A stretch of 64,000 nucleotides of DNA, taken from NCBI GenBank assembly GCA_963761775.1, contig CAVXIF010000012.1:1-64000 (forward strand), given 5' to 3'. The DNA is from Parerythrobacter_A sp963761775. Lineage in GTDB: Bacteria; Pseudomonadota; Alphaproteobacteria; Sphingomonadales; Sphingomonadaceae. Positions 8,998 to 18,051 of the stretch are shown here, one piece after another. The translations under genes were made by a program, and so were the position numbers. The notes beneath the pieces were generated by a model. That model worked only from the letters and a program-made list of their open reading frames with translations, did no database searches and was not told the origin of the DNA. Positions within the stretch are counted from its first letter, which is position 1. Each line of letters begins with the position of its first letter.

Positions 8998-11553
8998 TCA
9001 CGGAGCTGAGCATGGGGTGACTTTTTGGCAGCTCTCCAGCTCCTTCGACGCCTCTTCACCTTCGACCTGCCTTTTCTCACGCGGACGACGGCACAGTGCT
9101 ACTCCTATTGCGTGGTCGCCATTTCTTTCCCGCTGATACAGAGCGGCAGGCAGCGCATCAGGTATTGCACGATCACTCGAGCTATCAATTCGATCCTTAA
9201 TTCTCGTCCCGTGCCCGTTCTAGGTCAGCATGTCCCTCTCTTCTGCTGCAGTTCCGCCTTCCGAGGTCTCACGGTCGTCCGGTGCAGCCAGCGCGAATTG
9301 ATATCTCGAGTTCGAGCGACTTTTGATCCTCGGACTGATGGTCCCATCAGGAGCCTGCGCCAACTGATTGCCTGATGCTCTGTCCTTTTCAGGAGATCAT
9401 TGATCATAGCTTTATGAATACGCCGCTCGTGGGCGATCTGTTCGCCGTCAGATTCTCATGATCTTTACTCTACGTCACGGCTGCTGATGATCGAGGTGCT
9501 TGCTTTCTGTCGAGTTCTGAATATCGGCGGACGCTCCCGATGGAGCATCGGTTCCGATGCCCGTGATGCCTCGTCGTCCATATCGTTTACATCGATGGTG
9601 GTTCGAGAAGAGCTGTTCTTATCTTCATGGGCAGACGGATCAGCTCTGATGCCACGGCACGCCACGCGGCTATTTTCACTATTCATTTTTGAACGTCGTC
9701 TCAACAGCAAGGTCACCCGTAGCTTCTCTGACAATGCGAGAGGCATTCAGTGTCTGACGCTGCCTCGCCTCTATCAATTTCGGCCTGCTGTCCATTAAGT
9801 TTGCGCGAGTTCTTACGCAGTAACATCTTAGCCCGGGTTCGGCCGCGCTCCACTTCCAGTTCCAGCAGATTCGGCATCCCGCCGGAGCCTGTTTGCTGCC
9901 AACCGGTTTCGAACGGCCATCTCTACTTTCACGCTGTCTGGTTCGGCGGCGTTGGCGTTGTTCCGTTCCCTTTCATTGCGCTGCATCGCTGTTTCGCGGC
10001 CATTCTCGCGCAAATTCCTTACGCTCAGTTCATACGCAGTCTCGCGTTCTTGTTCGATCACTTCCCACTGCCGTCGTTCATTCTCTATCCCCAGTTTGGT
10101 AACTCCACCCTTCACCTCCACAGCAGATCTAGCGGTATCTAGATGAGTCTGCGATGACCTTTTGTACCCATCGCTTCGTGTTTTCGGTGATCAACCTCCT
10201 GATTACGCCGGCGGCTTCCAATGTTTGTTGGTAGTCGCTTCAAGGTGTCTTCGAAGCTCGAGGGGCCAGTCGCGGCTGCGGGAAACGACCTTGACCTTGT
10301 CTTCGATGGCGAACCTTACGTTTTCGACGGTCCTTGTGGGTAACCGTTACCGCGAAATCCCAGTCGCCGGGTTTGAGAGCGGAAGTGTCGTATCCATCGA
10401 GGGAAAGCTTTCCAATGTCGGCCATTGTTATACTCCGGCACGGACGGTCGTGATAATCGAGATGGAAATGCCAATTCTTCTTGTCATTGCTTAGATCGGG
10501 CGCATGCATGACAGCTACGAAGGGCATATTCGCCTCGTCGAACTTTCTGCTGAAATCCCGCATGAGCTCGAAATTCTGCTCGACCGTGAGTTCGTTCGGT
10601 AGTTCCCCGACGATGCGGTTCTGCGTCGGCCTCCTCGCCCATCGTGAAATTTTACACCCATTGCTTGGAGCGCCTGTTCGCCGTACGGCTGGTATCCTTT
10701 GTGTCTGGCCAGCCATCTTTTGCGGCAAGATAACGCGCATTCTCTCACCGTCGCGTATGATGAACCTCTGCGATCTTCGCTTCGTCGCTGGCAAGCGCAG
10801 CTGCTAATTCTGCCGGACAATCGCTGCGCTGGCCGATGCGGTTCCAGAACTCCGGATTGGCATCAATGTCTATGCTAAGTCTGTCGGGACCGCGTTTGGC
10901 TTCCTGTTCATCAATAAGTTTCCAGAACAATGCTCGTTCATTTGTTCGTCAGCGATGTTGGTGACGATCGCAAGGCGCGCGTTCCCACGTTCGGCAACTG
11001 CGCCGGGCCGCGCCAGATAGGCATCGTGTTGCGCCGGTATTGCCTCGACTTCCGGGTCGGCAGGTCCATCTTGCTGCATCGAATCAGAAGTTCGCCGCCG
11101 TCCTCGCTACATGTGGGCTATCTTCTTCGGCGGTTTCATCAAGTGCTGAATGTGCTGGCGTCGCCGCGCTTGCTCGTACCCTGTTCAGCTCCGCCGTAGC
11201 GCCTCCACGTTCGATGTAGTGACTATGTGCTTTCGCAGCGCCTGGCCTGTTTCGGCTATAATCTTTCTGCCTTTCGATTGACGTCTGTGACACCGTGGAA
11301 TGGGAGAAATGAAAAGAGGTTACTCCGTCCGGGGTGGAAAACCGATAAGGCCGAACGCATGGAATGTTGAACGAATACCGGTAAACCGAAGCATCCCCTC
11401 CAGGCTTGATCCCCGATCCCCTTCCCGGACGAAATGGCGTTTGAAGCTGATCCTGGGGTCGTCAGGAACAAGGATGCCCTCACGGATCAGTTTGATTTTC
11501 TGGCGCGCTGCCGCGATCGCATCGCTTCGTTCCATCTCTGCATTGGTGGGCAT
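8998..11553 (-). pseudogene. MobA/MobL-family plasmid relaxase, heavily frameshifted
   Basis: Segments from all three minus-strand frames line up as one protein of about 850 residues. The N-terminus is MPTNAEMERSDAIAAARQKI (ATG 11553), followed by AKAHSHYIERGGATAELNRV (about 11200), AIPAQHDAYLARPGAVAERG (about 11030) and FWKLIDEQEAKRGPDRLSID (about 10900). Next come NRIVGELPNELTVEQNFELM (about 10600) and the histidine cluster WHFHLDYH (about 10460), the metal site that nicks oriT in MobA/MobL enzymes. A charged coiled-coil-like C-terminal part follows (9828-10121, many E, R and N). At least seven frame changes are needed. This is the key evidence that the left 16 kb is a mobilisable element. 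Confidence 0.65.
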
Positions 11554-11595
11554 TATCGTTCTCCTGCCCGTGTTGTCGGACGAAAACGGGAATTA

Positions 11596-11634
11596 CCCAA
11601 AACTTGTTTTATAGTTACTTTTCGGACTTTTGGG
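11596..11634. repeat. Inverted repeat upstream of the relaxase, candidate oriT region
   Basis: CCCAAAA (11596-11602) and TTTTGGG (11628-11634) form a perfect 7-bp inverted repeat around a 25-base AT-rich centre, about 45 bases upstream of the relaxase start. MobA/MobL relaxases usually nick close to such a repeat next to their own gene. The assignment is positional only; no nic sequence was recognised. Confidence 0.3.
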
Positions 11635-12095
11635 ACTGATAGCCAGCGCTGTTCGTGCGTCGCATTTACCCATGCGGCAATTAAATATGATCAAACAGAC
11701 GAGGAACTCAGTCGTCGACCTGTCGCGAAGAAATTCAATCTCGACTTTACAGCACGACCTGCAGCCGACCCCCGTCCAATTGATGCGAAGTGAGCCATGA
11801 CAAAGCTTGATCGCTCCAAAACGTTCGGTCGATCAAAACGGTTTGTTGCTGATTGGGTGGCGTTGTTAGAAGGCTCGAGAAACGTTGTCACTTATCTGTA
11901 AAACGTTTGGAGCAAAGCTAATTTCGGCTCTGCCAAATTAGCGGTATTGCGCCTCTGAACTTTTTTGCTTTATTGAAACTTCATTGCATTATCGAATTGC
12001 AGTCAGTTTAGTTCGAATAGTTCTGCAATGGCTGACCATTCGATAATCGGTGTTTGACCGATGCGGAACAAATTGCACGGAAAGGTTGACAGAAG
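11635..12095. other. Intergenic between relaxase and the ATPase gene
   Basis: No gene is supported here. Short frames on either strand lack ribosome sites and family resemblance. The stretch separates the start of the relaxase gene from the 3' end of the TraL-like gene, so the relaxase promoter is expected in it. Confidence 0.4.
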
Positions 12096-12117
12096 CCCGG
12101 TCGCCGAAGCGACCGGG
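12096..12117. terminator. Strong hairpin downstream of the TraL-like gene
   Basis: CCCGGTCGC (12096-12104) pairs with GCGACCGGG (12109-12117) around a CGAA loop: nine perfect GC-rich pairs, seven bases past the stop of the TraL-like gene. There is no good T run on either side, so Rho-independent termination is uncertain; it may instead protect the transcript end. Confidence 0.45.
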
Positions 12118-12123
12118 TCTTCA

Positions 12124-13014
12124 TCAGATAGCACCGGCGTCCAGCCGGTCGGCAACGGACCGGAGGGTGCTGGATGTGAATCCACCTTCATTGATCGCCC
12201 GCAAAATTGTAGACTTTTTCGCGTTCGTTTGAAGGCCGCCGTCGGTCGCTGCTTCCAACGAGGCAACGCGGAAGTTCAACGGTGATACCGGTGCGGGAAA
12301 ATCTGCAAGTCTTGCGTCAGCGCGTGGCAACAGCTCTCGCAGAAATTGACTGCTCCTGACAGCAGTTCCAGCCCAGTCAGCGATGACATGACTCGCCATT
12401 TCGTGTCCGGCAGGAGGACTGGTAATCGATGAATGGATCGTCTCGCCTTCGCGTTTCACGTACTCGATGAACCCGGGCATCAGATGACCGACATCGATGG
12501 TAGTCTCACCATCAAAATCCCCCTGAAATTTATCCGAGCCGTCCTTGTCGTTCCTGACATAGATCTGCTCGAAACCGGCGAGCTTCGAACCGAGGATCTT
12601 CACTGCTTCCTCCGCCCCTGTCTTATGAGGCGTGACAGGAAGGAAGGCCAGACAGCGGTATCCAAGCGCGGCGTAAAGGCGTTGAAGCTCGAAAATGAAC
12701 TCGTGATACTGACCTGACGCCATCGCATTGGCGCCGAGATCCAGGACCACATTGGATCCCGATGTATCCGCGACCATCTGTTTCGCCGTATCGCCGCTGA
12801 GCCCATACCCAAGCGAAAGCGCAGTGGGATCGGCCAGACGGGTCGATTTGTTACCGGCATCGCCATCGACGATTACAACTTTCAGATTTGCGAGCAGAAA
12901 GAGCGCTTTGAGAAGCTGAGCGAACAGGCTTTTGCCTTCGCCACCGGCGTTCGTGACGACGGTGGCGAACACGAGTTGTTGAGCTGGTGTGGGGTTGATG
13001 GGATTCATGGTCAT
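12124..13014 (-). CDS. ParA/TraL-like plasmid ATPase
   Basis: This is an intact 296-residue protein with a deviant Walker A loop, TNAGGEGKS (residues 22-30), and a following VVIVDGDAG strand typical of the ParA/MinD/TraL group. A later VVLDLGANA segment fits the switch region that reads nucleotide state. Such ATPases partition plasmids or, like TraL, assist DNA transfer. It starts two bases after the stop of the small TraK-like gene, so the two are surely co-transcribed, which favours a transfer role over partition; no ParB gene is seen. A second Met two codons in is an alternative start. It is one of the few unbroken genes in the left region. Confidence 0.6.
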   Translation of the reverse strand: MTMNPINPTPAQQLVFATVVTNAGGEGKSLFAQLLKALFLLANLKVVIVDGDAGNKSTRLADPTALSLGYGLSGDTAKQMVADTSGSNVVLDLGANAMASGQYHEFIFELQRLYAALGYRCLAFLPVTPHKTGAEEAVKILGSKLAGFEQIYVRNDKDGSDKFQGDFDGETTIDVGHLMPGFIEYVKREGETIHSSITSPPAGHEMASHVIADWAGTAVRSSQFLRELLPRADARLADFPAPVSPLNFRVASLEAATDGGLQTNAKKSTILRAINEGGFTSSTLRSVADRLDAGAI

Positions 13015-13016
13015 GC

Positions 13017-13373
13017 TTACTCTCCCCCGAAATCGCTGGCATGACGATTGTCTGCAAACGGATTATGCCCTGTTTCGACGGAAGTATCGTCGCGCGGACG
13101 GTTCGGGGCAGTCTCCGATTTTGCCTGTTCGTTTTCGGAAACCGGATCGGAGTGCTCTGTGGATTTCTTGTTGCGGAGGAAGTTCACGGCGTTCGTGAAA
13201 CTGCTGATGCCTTTGCCGACATTATGACCTTCCTTCTTCAACGCCACGAAAATGCTGCTCAGGGAATAGCCCTCAGCAATGGCATCTTCGATATCGACCA
13301 TATGGGGTGCGACAGCGTCGCGGATCGGGGAGCGCGACGGCGCCACCTCCTTCAAGACTTCGATAAGTGACAT
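13017..13373 (-). CDS. Small TraK-like mobilisation protein
   Basis: 118 residues. The start at ATG 13373 is chosen because AAGGAA lies 7-12 bases upstream; the frame extends further but without a ribosome site. The N-terminal half (IEVLKEVAPSRSPIRDAV and SLSSIFVALKKEGHNVG) has the helical pattern of small relaxosome proteins such as TraK, which bind repeated sites at oriT. The C-terminal third is polar and rich in N, D, E and S, probably disordered. It is coupled to the ATPase gene behind it. The function is inferred from pattern and context rather than from a firm family match. Confidence 0.4.
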   Translation of the reverse strand: MSLIEVLKEVAPSRSPIRDAVAPHMVDIEDAIAEGYSLSSIFVALKKEGHNVGKGISSFTNAVNFLRNKKSTEHSDPVSENEQAKSETAPNRPRDDTSVETGHNPFADNRHASDFGGE

Positions 13374-13400
13374 AATCAGTTCCTTATTTATGTGCGTGTA

Positions 13401-13416
13401 GGTCAACCATTTGACC
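13401..13416. promoter_or_regulatory. GGTCAA palindrome in the divergent promoter region
   Basis: GGTCAA-CCAT-TTGACC is a perfect 6-bp inverted repeat, 28 bases upstream of the TraK-like start. A third GGTCAA half-site occurs at 13528-13533, just before the start of the divergent gene at 13547. The arrangement suggests one regulator, perhaps the TraK-like protein, controlling both directions, or a relaxosome binding site. Confidence 0.35.
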
Positions 13417-13546
13417 AACATCGAATTGAGAGCAGCCGAAAACTGCGCTCACGATGGTTTTGGCGCGCATACCGAAAACGCCCAAGGAATTTCCAAAACT
13501 ACAACTTTATCTGCTATTTCGTGTTTTGGTCAATTATGAGGGTCTG

Positions 13547-14564
13547 ATGACAGATAAGCCGAAAACCGGAAGACCTCGGAAAACCGAACAGGCGAAGCAG
13601 AGTCTTGCCCATCGCGTGATCCTCGAAAGCGCCTGTGAACAGCTAGCGCTTCTTGCTGATCGCATGATTGATGGAGGAGTTGGCGAGGAGGCCCTCATCG
13701 CTGAACTTAAGGAAATCGCTTATTACAGTGGTGGTATCGAATTCAGCCCTACAGACCGCGAGAGACGAATATTCACCCCTAATACCGAGAGACTGGAACT
13801 TCTGGCCAGGCTCGGCAATCTCCGGAATAGGGAAATGGCATTCGAGATTATTGCCGAGTGTGTGGCGAGAATGGTGGATGCGGCAAAACATGATACCGCA
13901 GATGTGCTGTTACAATTGAAACGCTCGATTACCCATCAACCTGCAGTGTCCAGCTACCAGCACACCTTGTTGGAGAAACTGGCCGCTGCTGGAGTGACAA
14001 AGCACAACGCTGCCCAGATAACCGTTGAGGAGCTTGAAGCTCTTTTGACGAAAAGCGGCAGCAGGCCGCGTAGGACTCGATCTAGCGCTGCTGCGGAAAC
14101 ACCGTCGAAAGCTGAACGATCAATAGAATTTGCGAATGACGATGCCCCGCTTGATCGCTCGCCGTGGCGGCAGTTTCTTCTCAGCGAACAGAAGCGCTAC
14201 GCCATCACTGAAAAACCCTTGAACTCTATCAACAACAGAGCGACCGCCGTCATTCTTGACACGATCGATTATCCGCCATTCATCAGTTTGGAAGAGTACG
14301 AGCAGCCTGAATTGTTCGCTCAGTTCGAGGCCGCAACATACTCACGAGAGAAGACGGAATACGTGGAGGGAGATCTGCAGAGCCTGGATTGTTGCCACAT
14401 ATGGTGAGCGTTACGCTTCTGAATTTTGGGTGCCCAGAAAGGGACCCTGGAGATTTCTCATGGCCTTGGCGCATGACTTTGCGCATGAAATTCCCGATTT
14501 CAAGATCGTGATGCTCCCGGGTTTCGATCGGAAGGAAACTTATCTTGAGGCGGTGAAACGATAG
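13547..14564 (+). pseudogene. Unrecognised 340-residue island protein, one frameshift
   Basis: The start at ATG 13547 follows GAGGGT and gives MTDKPKTGRPRKTEQAKQSL, whose GRPRK segment resembles an AT-hook-like DNA contact. The middle is helical and charged (residues 40-190), with a likely disordered stretch near residues 195-220. The frame stops at 14407. A shift near 14380 gives a C-terminus with ATYGERYASEFWVPRKGPWR and KIVMLPGFDRKETYLEAVKR, ending at 14564. It is divergent from the TraK-like gene, sharing the GGTCAA-containing promoter region. Function is unknown; a role in plasmid maintenance is a guess from position only. Confidence 0.45.
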
Positions 14565-14792
14565 CCGGTCATTGGCTGGCACGGCGAGATACCAGGCCGG
14601 TCTGAGAAGATGGGTCAACCTGCCCCTTGGCCATCCAATGCGCGCACGATGCCTATCGGATGACAAGCCAATCCATTCTCATTGCGGCATGGGTATTGCC
14701 ATCAATGGCTGTCCCTACTAACTGTCACAAATCACCCTGTTGGTGACAACTGCCAAATGTATTTCCGTGTGTTTTCAACACGTGAAATCTTT

Positions 14793-14825
14793 GGCTGGGG
14801 TCCCTGCCGCCCCAGCCAGCTTTTG
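14793..14825 (+). terminator. Rho-independent terminator candidate
   Basis: GGCTGGGG (14793-14800) pairs with CCCCAGCC (14810-14817) around a nine-base loop, followed by AGCTTTTG. The stem is strong and the T run is short. It lies about 230 bases past the plus-strand gene ending at 14564. Confidence 0.5.
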
Positions 14826-15121
14826 TTGGTCCAGCAAGCTCCTGAAACCAAAGGTTTCTCGGCGGGTCAAAACCTCGTGGCACCCTTCCGTGCGCTCGAT
14901 TTCGCGACCGTAGTACGGTTGGAAACGGTAATTACGGCGGCGTCACCAATATGTGCATGTTTATGCCCGTTAACGCACGATCAGCAGCAGACCTGCGCGA
15001 CCTGTTTCTTCCTGTTTCGCGACAAAAGCTCGCAAAGCCTCTCCGGCGATGCCCCCAAAGATTGTGCAGGCTTCGCTTGGTCAGTACAAATTTTTGTCTG
15101 GGCTAGGCTTTTGACCTGTGA
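14826..15121. other. Non-coding stretch before the S41 peptidase
   Basis: Together with 14565-14792 this holds no supported gene. A 159-residue plus-strand frame crosses it but has no family resemblance and no ribosome site. It should contain the missing start of the peptidase gene and its promoter. Confidence 0.4.
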
Positions 15122-16762
15122 CAGTATCAGCAAAAGGAGGTCGAAACCTCTGTCGAGGTAATCAAAAGTCAGGCGGATGCGCGGTATAGATCAGGCGCAC
15201 ATGCAGAGGCGGCAGCGCTTTACGAAAACATTGCAAAGCGTGAAGCCGCCCCGAGGTGGGTGCGTCGTTCCGCCGCCTGTAACGCCACATGCGCTTATGC
15301 ACTTGCCGGCGGTCGGAGCGACAAGGCCCTGGACTTGCTGGACCTGTCAGTCGCACTTGGTTTCATCGATACCAATTCGCTCGAACAGGATACGGACCTT
15401 GATAGTCTAAGAGGCACGTCTCGTTGGGCTGCCATCCAAGAGACCGTTGCGCAGGCAAGCGCAATCGAAAACAAACGTTGGGGCACCGTTTCTGTTCGAC
15501 CTGCGTATGAGGAGAACTTGCCCGTCGAGGATAAGCTGGCGGGCCTTTCTCTTCTCTGGTCGGAGGCAAAATACAATTTTGCAAACTTCGATCTGGTTCC
15601 CGAGCTTGACTGGGACGCAGAATATCGCGCCATGATCCCGCGCGTCATGGCCAGCGAAAACACGTATGCGTATTATCGGTTACTCCAGGAGTTCGTCGCG
15701 AAGCTCGAAGATGGACATGCGAATGTCTATTTTCCGAATGTCCCGGAGTTCACCCGCGGACGTTCCAATGTCCCAGCCTTCAACTACCAATGGATCGAAG
15801 ATCGACTTCTCCTGGACTACGTCGCAGGCGAAGAATTCGAAGCCGCAGGCGTCACACGCGGCGATGAAATCCTAGCTGTAAACGGACAGCCCATCCAGGA
15901 TTTTGCCGATTCGCTGCACCGTCCTTACGTCAGCGGTTCGAATAAAGCGTACATCGATAGCGTGGTCTATTCATGGCGCTTATTGAAAGGGCCGGAAGGT
16001 CCACTCGAACTCACTATCAAGAGGCAGTCAGACGATATCGTCACCGTTCAATCCCGTCGACCTGACTGGGATACATGGACGGCGTTGACAGAAGGCAGAG
16101 AAAAACAGCCGCCGAATTTTCGATGGGAGATGCTGCCAGAGAACATTGCTTACGTTGAACTCAACTCCTTTAGCAATGAAGACGCCTCGCAAGGTTTTGC
16201 GGACAATTTCGACGAAATTTCGAAGGCCAAGGGCATCATTCTCGATGTCCGGAATAATGGCGGTGGCAGCAGCAATTACGGCTATGACGTGCTTTCCAGG
16301 CTTACCCAAGAGACCTTTGCTGTCAGTTCTTGGAAAACCATGAACTATCGCCCCGCCTTTCGCGCGTGGGGCTATCAAACGGACAGCTATGAATCCACTA
16401 ACAACACGTGGCCGCCTAATGCCGATCAGTATTATGCCGGCCCTGTCGCGGTTCTGTCCGGGACGAGCACATTCTCGGCCGCGGAAGATTTCCTGGTGGC
16501 CTTCGATGTTATGGATCGCGGACCCATCATCGGACAGGCTAGCGGCGGCAGTACAGGCCAACCCCTCGGCTTCTACTTGCCCGGCGGTGGCACAGCCCGC
16601 GTCACGACAAAACGGGATACCTATCCGGATGGATCGGACTTTGTGGGTGATGGGGTGCAGCCTGATATTCTAGCGCCGCCAACGGCAAAGGCGTTCGTTG
16701 GTCGACGCGATCTGGCCCTTGAAGCAGCAATCAAATATGTTTCAGATTTCAACCAACCGTAA
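15122..16762 (+). CDS. S41-family peptidase with N-terminal repeat-like region, start not found
   Basis: The frame is open from 15122 to 16762 (about 546 residues). The N-terminal 90 residues (AEAAALYENIAKREAAPRWV and KALDLLDLSVALGF) look like a TPR-type helical hairpin. They are followed by a PDZ-like segment (YVAGEEFEAAGVTRGDEILA) and an S41 protease core. The likely nucleophile is the serine in GTSTFSAAED, preceded by ILDVRNNGGGSS. Family members are exported carboxy-terminal-type proteases. Coding clearly extends upstream of the first GTG (15248), yet no ATG, GTG or TTG exists between 15122 and there, and a stop lies at 15119. The gene has therefore lost its start and signal peptide, or is misread there. 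Confidence 0.7.
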   Translation, partial: QYQQKEVETSVEVIKSQADARYRSGAHAEAAALYENIAKREAAPRWVRRSAACNATCAYALAGGRSDKALDLLDLSVALGFIDTNSLEQDTDLDSLRGTSRWAAIQETVAQASAIENKRWGTVSVRPAYEENLPVEDKLAGLSLLWSEAKYNFANFDLVPELDWDAEYRAMIPRVMASENTYAYYRLLQEFVAKLEDGHANVYFPNVPEFTRGRSNVPAFNYQWIEDRLLLDYVAGEEFEAAGVTRGDEILAVNGQPIQDFADSLHRPYVSGSNKAYIDSVVYSWRLLKGPEGPLELTIKRQSDDIVTVQSRRPDWDTWTALTEGREKQPPNFRWEMLPENIAYVELNSFSNEDASQGFADNFDEISKAKGIILDVRNNGGGSSNYGYDVLSRLTQETFAVSSWKTMNYRPAFRAWGYQTDSYESTNNTWPPNADQYYAGPVAVLSGTSTFSAAEDFLVAFDVMDRGPIIGQASGGSTGQPLGFYLPGGGTARVTTKRDTYPDGSDFVGDGVQPDILAPPTAKAFVGRRDLALEAAIKYVSDFNQP

Positions 16763-16980
16763 TCAGGCGCTCTGTACGAGTAGCCTCACGATGCTGGTCA
16801 GCCGGGTATCTCCTGCAACTTTTACAAAAAATTGTTCATCCGAACCATCGACAATTTATTTCTGCAACAGCAATATTCTGTTGGAACGAACAACACTGAC
16901 AGCCGCGCACAATTGCGGTGCGGAACGTCTTGCATTGCTGGATACATGCCTGCTGATACAGGCCCTGTCCGCCGCCAGGC
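16763..16980. other. Boundary between accessory region and rtc locus
   Basis: About 220 bases without a gene. AT-rich in its first half, it becomes GC-rich approaching rtcA. I found no tRNA, integrase or direct repeat that would mark an attachment site. Confidence 0.4.
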
Positions 16981-17997
16981 TCAACCAACCCGCACCAGCG
17001 TTCCCTTAGGACCGGCATCCTCGAACCGGCAGGTCCGGCCGGTAAACTGCGCGATGATGTCCGCCGCCGTGCGCGTATGCTGGCTGATCTTGACGCTGGT
17101 GAAGGCACCGCCCCCGGCAAGCGCCATCGGCAGCAGCAGCTGGTCTTGCAGATACGGTCCGGCAAACGCGCCGGAGGCTTCGTAACCCGCCATACGCTTG
17201 CCCGCCGTCTTGCCGATACGCTCGGCGGACAGGCCCAGCTTGCCGAAGCCCGACACGATTTCGGTCACGTTCTCGAACCCGGTTTCCAGCATCATCGCAA
17301 TGCCCGGCCCCTGCTCCGCCGGAAGCTCGCGCAGGATGATAGCATTCCCGTCCCAGTCGGGCAGCTGCTTGTAAGCCGCCTTGCGGATACGCGCCGCAAT
17401 AGCATCGTCGATGGACGCATAGAGAACCGATCCGGAATGCCCGGTCGGCGCGCCGCGTTCGATGCATTCGATCCGCTGCAGGGGTGCTGGCGCGATGTCG
17501 ATCTCGATCCGGCCCCCGCCACGCGGGAAGAAGCCGTGCCGCTTGATCCGCGCCGTGACATGCGTGCCCATCCGCGCGAGCACGGGCAGGAAACACTTTT
17601 CGATGAAGTCGAACGGCGGCGCCATCGACGCATGTGTGCCGCCCTCGATCACCAGCGAGGAGGGTTTATCGGCCAACACCAGCGGCACCAGCACGGTCTG
17701 TAAAACCAGCGCCGTCGATCCCGCTGTGCCGACGGCAAAACGGTAGTCGCCACCGGACACGCTACCTGGGCGGAACACGATCCGGCTGGAGCCAAGCTCC
17801 AGCCCTTCGCAGTCGCCCCCGCCAATCGTGCAGGCCGCCTCGATTGCGGTCAGGTGCTGGCGCATCAGCCCCGGCTGGTCGCGCCCGCCCCGGATATTCT
17901 CGATGGTGAAAGGCTCGCCGGTAACCAGCGACAGCGCACACGTATTGCGCACCACCTGCCCGCCGCCTTCTCCCTCGGCACCGTCGATTGTAATCAT
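16981..17997 (-). CDS. rtcA: RNA 3'-terminal phosphate cyclase
   Basis: RtcA converts RNA 3'-phosphate ends to 2',3'-cyclic phosphates using ATP through a covalent enzyme-AMP intermediate. The protein starts MITIDGAEGEGGGQVVRNTC, the standard N-terminal signature, and ends with HTRTAADIIAQF, whose histidine matches the adenylated residue of the family. I chose ATG 17997 over two upstream Mets because AGGA lies eight bases before it; the resulting 338 residues is the usual family length. It follows rtcB by about 55 bases on the same strand and forms an rtcBA operon driven by the sigma54 promoter ahead of rtcB. Confidence 0.93.
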   Translation of the reverse strand: MITIDGAEGEGGGQVVRNTCALSLVTGEPFTIENIRGGRDQPGLMRQHLTAIEAACTIGGGDCEGLELGSSRIVFRPGSVSGGDYRFAVGTAGSTALVLQTVLVPLVLADKPSSLVIEGGTHASMAPPFDFIEKCFLPVLARMGTHVTARIKRHGFFPRGGGRIEIDIAPAPLQRIECIERGAPTGHSGSVLYASIDDAIAARIRKAAYKQLPDWDGNAIILRELPAEQGPGIAMMLETGFENVTEIVSGFGKLGLSAERIGKTAGKRMAGYEASGAFAGPYLQDQLLLPMALAGGGAFTSVKISQHTRTAADIIAQFTGRTCRFEDAGPKGTLVRVG

Positions 17998-18051
17998 TGT
18001 ACTCATCCTGTGTATGGGCACCGGTGGCTGCCGGTGCCTGCGCGAAGGGCG

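Noticed and set aside
12096..12117. Hairpin as a firm Rho-independent terminator
   Set aside because: The stem is strong but no T run follows on either strand, so it is listed only as a hairpin with reduced confidence.
14682..15161. 159-residue plus-strand frame crossing a terminator-like hairpin
   Set aside because: It runs through the hairpin at 14793-14825 and shows no protein-family features.
16763..16980. Attachment site or tRNA at the right edge of the accessory region
   Set aside because: No tRNA-like cloverleaf, integrase gene or matching direct repeat was seen within the window.
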